Of a DNA stretch of 64,000 nt, positions 59,640-64,000 are shown piece by piece. Made by a program: the position numbers and the translations under genes. The stretch is from Pyrrhosoma nymphula (Eukaryota > Arthropoda > Insecta > Odonata > Coenagrionidae): assembly GCA_963573305.1 (NCBI GenBank), contig OY754334.1, positions 34,837,614 through 34,901,613 on the forward strand, read 5' to 3'. How positions within the stretch are numbered: the first letter of the stretch is position 1; every line of letters starts with the position of its first letter. Below the pieces are notes generated by a model, which saw nothing but the letters and a program-made list of their open reading frames with translations, was not told where the DNA came from and searched no databases.

Positions 59640-62600
59640 CTCGGAAACTCTTAGAAATTATGGATGCATTAATGAATATGGATTTTAATGTTCACTGGCT
59701 AGTTGAATTGATATTCAACACAACCACTTTAACATCTTCCTCTCCATACAATTATCCCTCTCTCTTCGCAAACAACGCACTTTGTAACGGGAAACGTATT
59801 CGCTGATCATGTATGTGTGTAATAATTCATAAAAATAAATAACCACGCACATTGCTTGTCAAAAAAATATTTTAATACTCACTGATTTTTTAATCAATAT
59901 TTAACAGTCATTTCAAATTCTCCTCTTGGAACAGTTATATTTCTCTATTCACGAACATATTACGCGGAAATGCGCAAAACTTTGCTGCTAGATCGATAGA
60001 AAAATTGAACGTGCTTTCATTCTTACCAGAGCAGAGCAATTGTAAGCAATTCTATCGCATACTAGCAGATGGTATGCGATTTGGTTGTGCAAATGAAAAA
60101 AGTTATCACTAGCCACTTCCTGTACCAGATCTGGTGCCAGAAATGTCACCGTGGGTATGTACAGTGCTTAACAAATTTCCAGCATTTGGAAGCGATAAGA
60201 TCTGACTCCCCTCCGTCCAATTTGACCTGAAGTGATCGTTCATCCTTAACGACAAAGAACCAACGGGCAACAAAGAGAAGATGCAGGGTCCAACGGCCGG
60301 CGCAATGTGCTCGTAGGTCTTGAAATCGATTATTCACTTGACTTTTGGTCATTTACGGTAGGTGAGCGACCACAGATATCATTAGCCCTATTTAGGATTG
60401 GTGGATAGGTCGGAAAGAGAAAAATTATTTGATGAAAGGAGGAAGGGTGAGGGGAAATTCGTCGTTGGAACAAGCTTCCTCTCGACGAATGGCGCCAAAG
60501 AATCCACAGTTAAGGGCCCCATCCGACGGCTGGATTATTACAGTAGAAGCTAGACTTTGTGGCACTTGCCTGCGGAGTGTATGATGTCAGGGAGTGTAGA
60601 GCATGCAAGAGAGGTGGGACAGAGGGTCCCAGCGGATGTCCCTGTGATAATCCTTTGGTACCTACATTTGTCCAACTCTTGATTCACCTTCACTGGCCTC
60701 GAACTCTCCACTGGCGAGTGCCACCAAGTTTCGCTATCTCTATACACTTGACTAGCGTTCTCCACGTGGCTCCCACGCAGCAGGGATCGGGTTTCCTGTG
60801 AAAATCGGCGCCTCTGCCGTGAGAAGGGAAACCAGTGCTCAAGCCATCAACCCAACCCGATCCCCACTCTCCTCAATCGTTGATAGGGAAGTCCAGTCCC
60901 AACAAAACCAGTCAGCACGTCCTGGGAGTCAATTAGTTTTGTGTTGAGAGGAAGCGAGAGTTCCAGACACGACTTGGAAATTTTACCCTAGTTATGAGCA
61001 TTCTTCCCTGCATGGTACCATTGTAGAGTACACTGTTTCATACATTAAAGAATAGAATACATGGCACCTGGACGCACGAAAGTGAACCTAGGAGCACGAT
61101 CACGGCTCTCCATAACGTGTGCAATTGCGTTATCGTTATTTTTCAATAACGCTCATGAGAGTTAAACGTGATCATTACCCTTCAAATTTTGTCATGCTCT
61201 TTGAATCACTTGTTTTCAGTGGTGGAGTGCGCTCTAAGGGCAAAAACTGTGAGAATTGTCCTTCTAGTACTACTTGTCCTACTAGCATGGCTATCGCGCG
61301 CGATTTATCCATAAATTTTATGAATAATGCAGTGCTTTTATTAAAATTATTTTCATTTAGCGTTTTTCTGGATAATTCATTCCATAAACCGTTATATTTC
61401 TGATGCTTATACCTATGCTTTCGGCATATTAACTACTCAACTCATCCTTTTAACATGGACGATTGCGCATTTTTATGGTTTCAATGGCTTTGATGGCTCT
61501 GTGCTGTCATACCGTATGTGGTCCCATCTATTTTCTTCTTTAATCTATGAAGTAGGCAGACATTAGAGGGAGGAGTTCCACTCGGTAATTCAACGCGGGG
61601 ATGCAATCGCTGTGCCCACGGATACCGACAGTAACAATCTCCCGCCTCTCCACTGCGTGTACCGATGCTTCTCCACCCCGGGCACATTAGTTTGTTTCCG
61701 GCGCGGTCATTATCCCGTCATCAAATGCTCCGGTGCATACATACCGTGGCAGCCAGTATTCGCGACATGAAATACGGCCTCAGTGTCGTCGGCAGTCAAG
61801 GCATAAAACGGCAATAAGTGGCGTGAATGTGTGACATACGTTTTACTCCCCGGTGCTGAAAATGCACGTTGGAACGAACATGACCGTAGCAACGACCTGA
61901 AAATGGCCGAACACATGCAAAATAAGAGAAAGGAAAGGCGGACCTCGATATGATTCTCGGTTTGAAAATAAATGTTTTATTGATGCCAGTGGAGACGATT
62001 TTGGGTGAAGAAATGTCGAAAAATCTATTCATTATAGTCTAATGTGTTAATTACTTAGACCCGAATATTTTCGTTTAAAATGTGAAAAAAATGTTTTTTA
62101 TTAGAAACTGACTCATAGGGTTATCTTTGGTACGAATACCCTACGCTACAGTGGCACCCTAAACTACAGTGTAACTCTCAATATCATTTTAGATAAGTTT
62201 TTTATGATGGTTTTTCGTTTGCCACTGTAAATATGTTGTACAATCGTGCGGTTAACCCTCACCAGCGTGACACCCAGGGCTTAGGTGGTTATAAAAGAGC
62301 TCTCATGTCTCTCATTGATGCACGAAGAATATCGTTTCTTGCATAAGACAGTTTTTTTTCAATTATAGTGAAATTATTTTAACTGCCTGCTTTACTGCCT
62401 GAAAATTGTTTCAGGGTTATACGTGGAAATCACCATTACCTGATAGCATAAAAAAGCCTTAAGGCATGCATATATACGAGTTGAATGCGTTCAATGGTAT
62501 AAAATCGAGTGTTTTAACTCTAAAAATACTTTTTTATATACTTATGCCAGTTCTCAAAGAGTATGTAGAACCTTTGGTCATTTGTATGAACATAAATATG

Positions 62601-62768
62601 CCTATTTTCACATAAATAAAAAAACGATTGGAGGGAATGAATTTTCACCTCCTCAAGCAATTTTACAGGAAAAAATTGTTCAGGTAGTATCTGAGTAAAC
62701 TTCAACATCTATTATTATTCCACTTCTTACCGATGGTTTCTGATGGACCCCTTCTTTTTCAATCGTCT
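59640..62768. other. Non-coding, nothing recognised
   Basis: GC-moderate stretches at about 60,130-60,340, 60,480-60,960 and 61,600-61,900 contain short frames without known domains. No tRNA or rRNA is recognised. Confidence 0.45.
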
Positions 62769-62780
62769 CTTCCTTTCCGT
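62769..62780. repeat. Target-site duplication of the 5S SINE, left copy
   Basis: CTTCCTTTCCGT, identical to 62,979-62,990. Confidence 0.9.
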
Positions 62781-62978
62781 AGTAGTAGTAGTATTTGTCG
62801 TTTGACGTGATTTGACGGCTATAAGGCTATTTCGCACTTACTGTCTGCCACTTGCATACAGGAGCAACAGCACTCGGACGAATCGGAGGATCACCCCTCC
62901 AAACTCGTGCCGAGCCCAACAATACTTAACTTCGGTGAGTGATCGGGAACCGGTGTTTCCATCGTGACAGGCCGTTGC
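62781..62978 (-). mobile_element. 5S-rRNA-derived SINE (SINE3 type)
   Basis: The 198-bp insertion is bounded by the exact 12-bp duplication CTTCCTTTCCGT. On the minus strand it opens with a complete 5S-rRNA-like head, continues with an unrelated body (about 62,865-62,794), and ends in ACTACTACTACT. A polymerase III-type head, a probable LINE-like tail and a simple-repeat end define a SINE. The partner LINE is not identified; the tail contains CGTCAAATCACGTCAAACGA. Confidence 0.87.
62866..62978 (-). pseudogene. 5S rRNA-like head of the SINE
   Basis: Reading the minus strand: GCAACGGCCTGTCACGATGG, then ACACCGGTTCCCGATCACTC, ACCGAAGTTAAGTATTGTTG, GGCTCGGCACGAGTTTGG and GTGATCCTCC ending CGAGTGCTGTTG. 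This follows 5S rRNA from its 5' end to its 3' end, including the internal promoter region around GAAGTTAAG. Several internal changes and small indels make it unlikely to be a functional ribosomal RNA gene. Confidence 0.88.
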
Positions 62979-62990
62979 CTTCCTTTCCGT
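62979..62990. repeat. Target-site duplication of the 5S SINE, right copy
   Basis: CTTCCTTTCCGT, identical to 62,769-62,780. Confidence 0.9.
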
Positions 62991-63374
62991 TCTTCTCTAT
63001 TCAGCTCAGAATACTTGCCACATGCCACAATGCACACAAGTCAAAACACACGAAAAAAACTTCGTTTTATTTATTAAAACCAAAAATGACACGGTTGTTA
63101 ATTGCACAATGAAACTTAGTGATGTCAACTCTATTGAAAACTTGAAATTAAACGCTCCACTGGGATAATATTCTTTAAATCGTCACAAATCATCCATAAC
63201 AAGACTTGCAATCGAAACTATTTTCCAATATAACTTTGCGCAGCATTCTAGAACACTATTCACATTTGAAGTCCAAGAATAGTATGTTGTAAATGATTTG
63301 CTGTTCACAAAACATATCACACTGCGGTACTTCTTCAAATTTCATTCAAATTTATAACCAAAACAAACTACTCT
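62991..63374. other. Non-coding, probably LINE 3' flank
   Basis: AT-rich; may include the 3' untranslated end of the minus-strand LINE to its right. No tail is recognised. Confidence 0.4.
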
Positions 63375-64000
63375 TCGAATGATAATGGAAGCTTCGGCAC
63401 TACTTGGGCGCCAAAGCCGTTTCTCAATGGTGATCCCAGGTGTCTATTTCAAGCCCTCATTAAAGCAGAACACTCGCATAATACATGGGATGTGGTTTCA
63501 TTTTCCTCTTCACACCATCTACATCTGGCTGAAACGACGAACCTTAGTTGATAGAGATGCTTGATAATGTGATAGTGGCCCGGTAAGTAGTCCCACAATC
63601 ATTCCAATTTGACCCCTGCTAGATAGAAGGAGTCTCTTTGCAAGGCGTGGGTTTGGTCCTTGTATGTGGAGTTTGGACTGTCGTAGCCCTGGTGAAGTCC
63701 GCCATATCTCAGAATGTTGGGCTGAGCCCCATTTCCTGATCTCTCCCATTCCTGTTGAGGGTCCGATTGGAACCATTGGTTCCGGCCTGATTGGATTGCG
63801 GTTAGTTCCTGCGTTCGCGAGTTCATCCGTTATTTCATTTCCAGTTACGCCTTCAAGTCCAGGTACCCAGAAGAATTGTACATTGCCGCATCTGCTAATA
63901 GTGCTGAGTGCCTCTTGACACTCCTGCAGCAGCTGTGACTTGCACCATGGTGATATCAGGGCATTCATAACAGCTTGAATATCAGTGCATATATGTATTG
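63375..64000 (-). pseudogene. LINE RNase H and C-terminal part, runs off the window
   Basis: The minus-strand frame from 63,968 down reads CQEALSTISRCGNVQFFWVP followed by GLEGVTGNEITDELAN. This is the last part of an RNase H domain, where the usual HxGxxGNExAD reads LEGVTGNEITD, so the histidine is L. It continues with KRLLLSSRGQIGMIVGLLTG. After a frame change at about 63,540 comes CRWCEEENETTSHVLCECSA, the C-x2-C-x7-H-x4-C module that ends I/R1-type LINE proteins. The rest lies beyond the window. It is dead in this copy, given the frame break and a stop near 63,455. Confidence 0.8.

Noticed and set aside
1..64000. CRISPR arrays, operons, bacterial-type genes or a novel defence-like gene cluster
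   Set aside because: No regularly spaced repeats, no closely packed frames, and eukaryotic transposons throughout; the window is animal intergenic DNA.

Overview
The window looks like AT-rich animal intergenic DNA, most likely from an arthropod and probably an insect. The reasons are long non-coding stretches, no operons, no dense long reading frames, and a mix of transposon types common in insects: BED-finger hAT, Transib, piggyBac, several non-LTR retrotransposon families and foldback elements. Species cannot be decided from the sequence. I recognise no intact host protein gene. Almost everything that can be named is a mobile element, nearly all of it dead.

Layout. 1-9.4 kb: no recognisable gene. 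9.38-9.56 kb: a near-perfect palindrome. 10.36-12.82 kb: a complete but inactivated BED-type hAT element with an exact 8-bp target duplication. 12.8-23.1 kb: non-coding, with GC-richer patches. 23.1-26.2 kb: a decayed non-LTR retrotransposon on the minus strand. 27.66-27.95 kb: a candidate solo LTR with a heat-shock element, TATA box and poly(A) signal. 28.6-34.4 kb: three decayed LINE 3' ends, the last with a 15-bp target duplication. 36.06-36.32 kb: a small inverted-repeat element. 36.51-37.38 kb: an internally deleted hAT with TATCGAT-rich ends and an exact 8-bp target duplication.

41.51-44.88 kb: a near full-length LINE with endonuclease, reverse transcriptase and C-terminal domain, flanked by an exact 11-bp duplication and broken by seven stops and two frameshifts. 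45.0-47.5 kb: a foldback, a decayed N-terminal half of a piggyBac transposase, and a GC-rich piggyBac-like non-autonomous element. 49.8-50.3 kb: the C-terminal half of a histone H2A coding sequence lying inside a decayed LINE. 53.7-56.0 kb: a Transib (RAG1-related) transposase relic whose left end may be an RSS-like heptamer after CGGCG. 56.58-57.61 kb: a piggyBac deletion derivative keeping only its ends and the C-terminal zinc domain. 58.74-59.22 kb: a foldback with about 210-bp arms. 52.3 and 59.2 kb: two inverted copies of a GAAACTCCCTTG-rich repeat. 62.78-62.98 kb: a 5S-rRNA-derived SINE with an exact 12-bp target duplication. 63.4-64.0 kb: the RNase H and C-terminal part of another LINE running off the window.

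The elements are independent insertions and do not form a pathway. I found no previously undescribed functional system that I can defend. The best leads are the H2A-in-LINE composite, the 5S SINE, the Transib relic with its candidate RSS-like end, and the heat-shock-element LTR.
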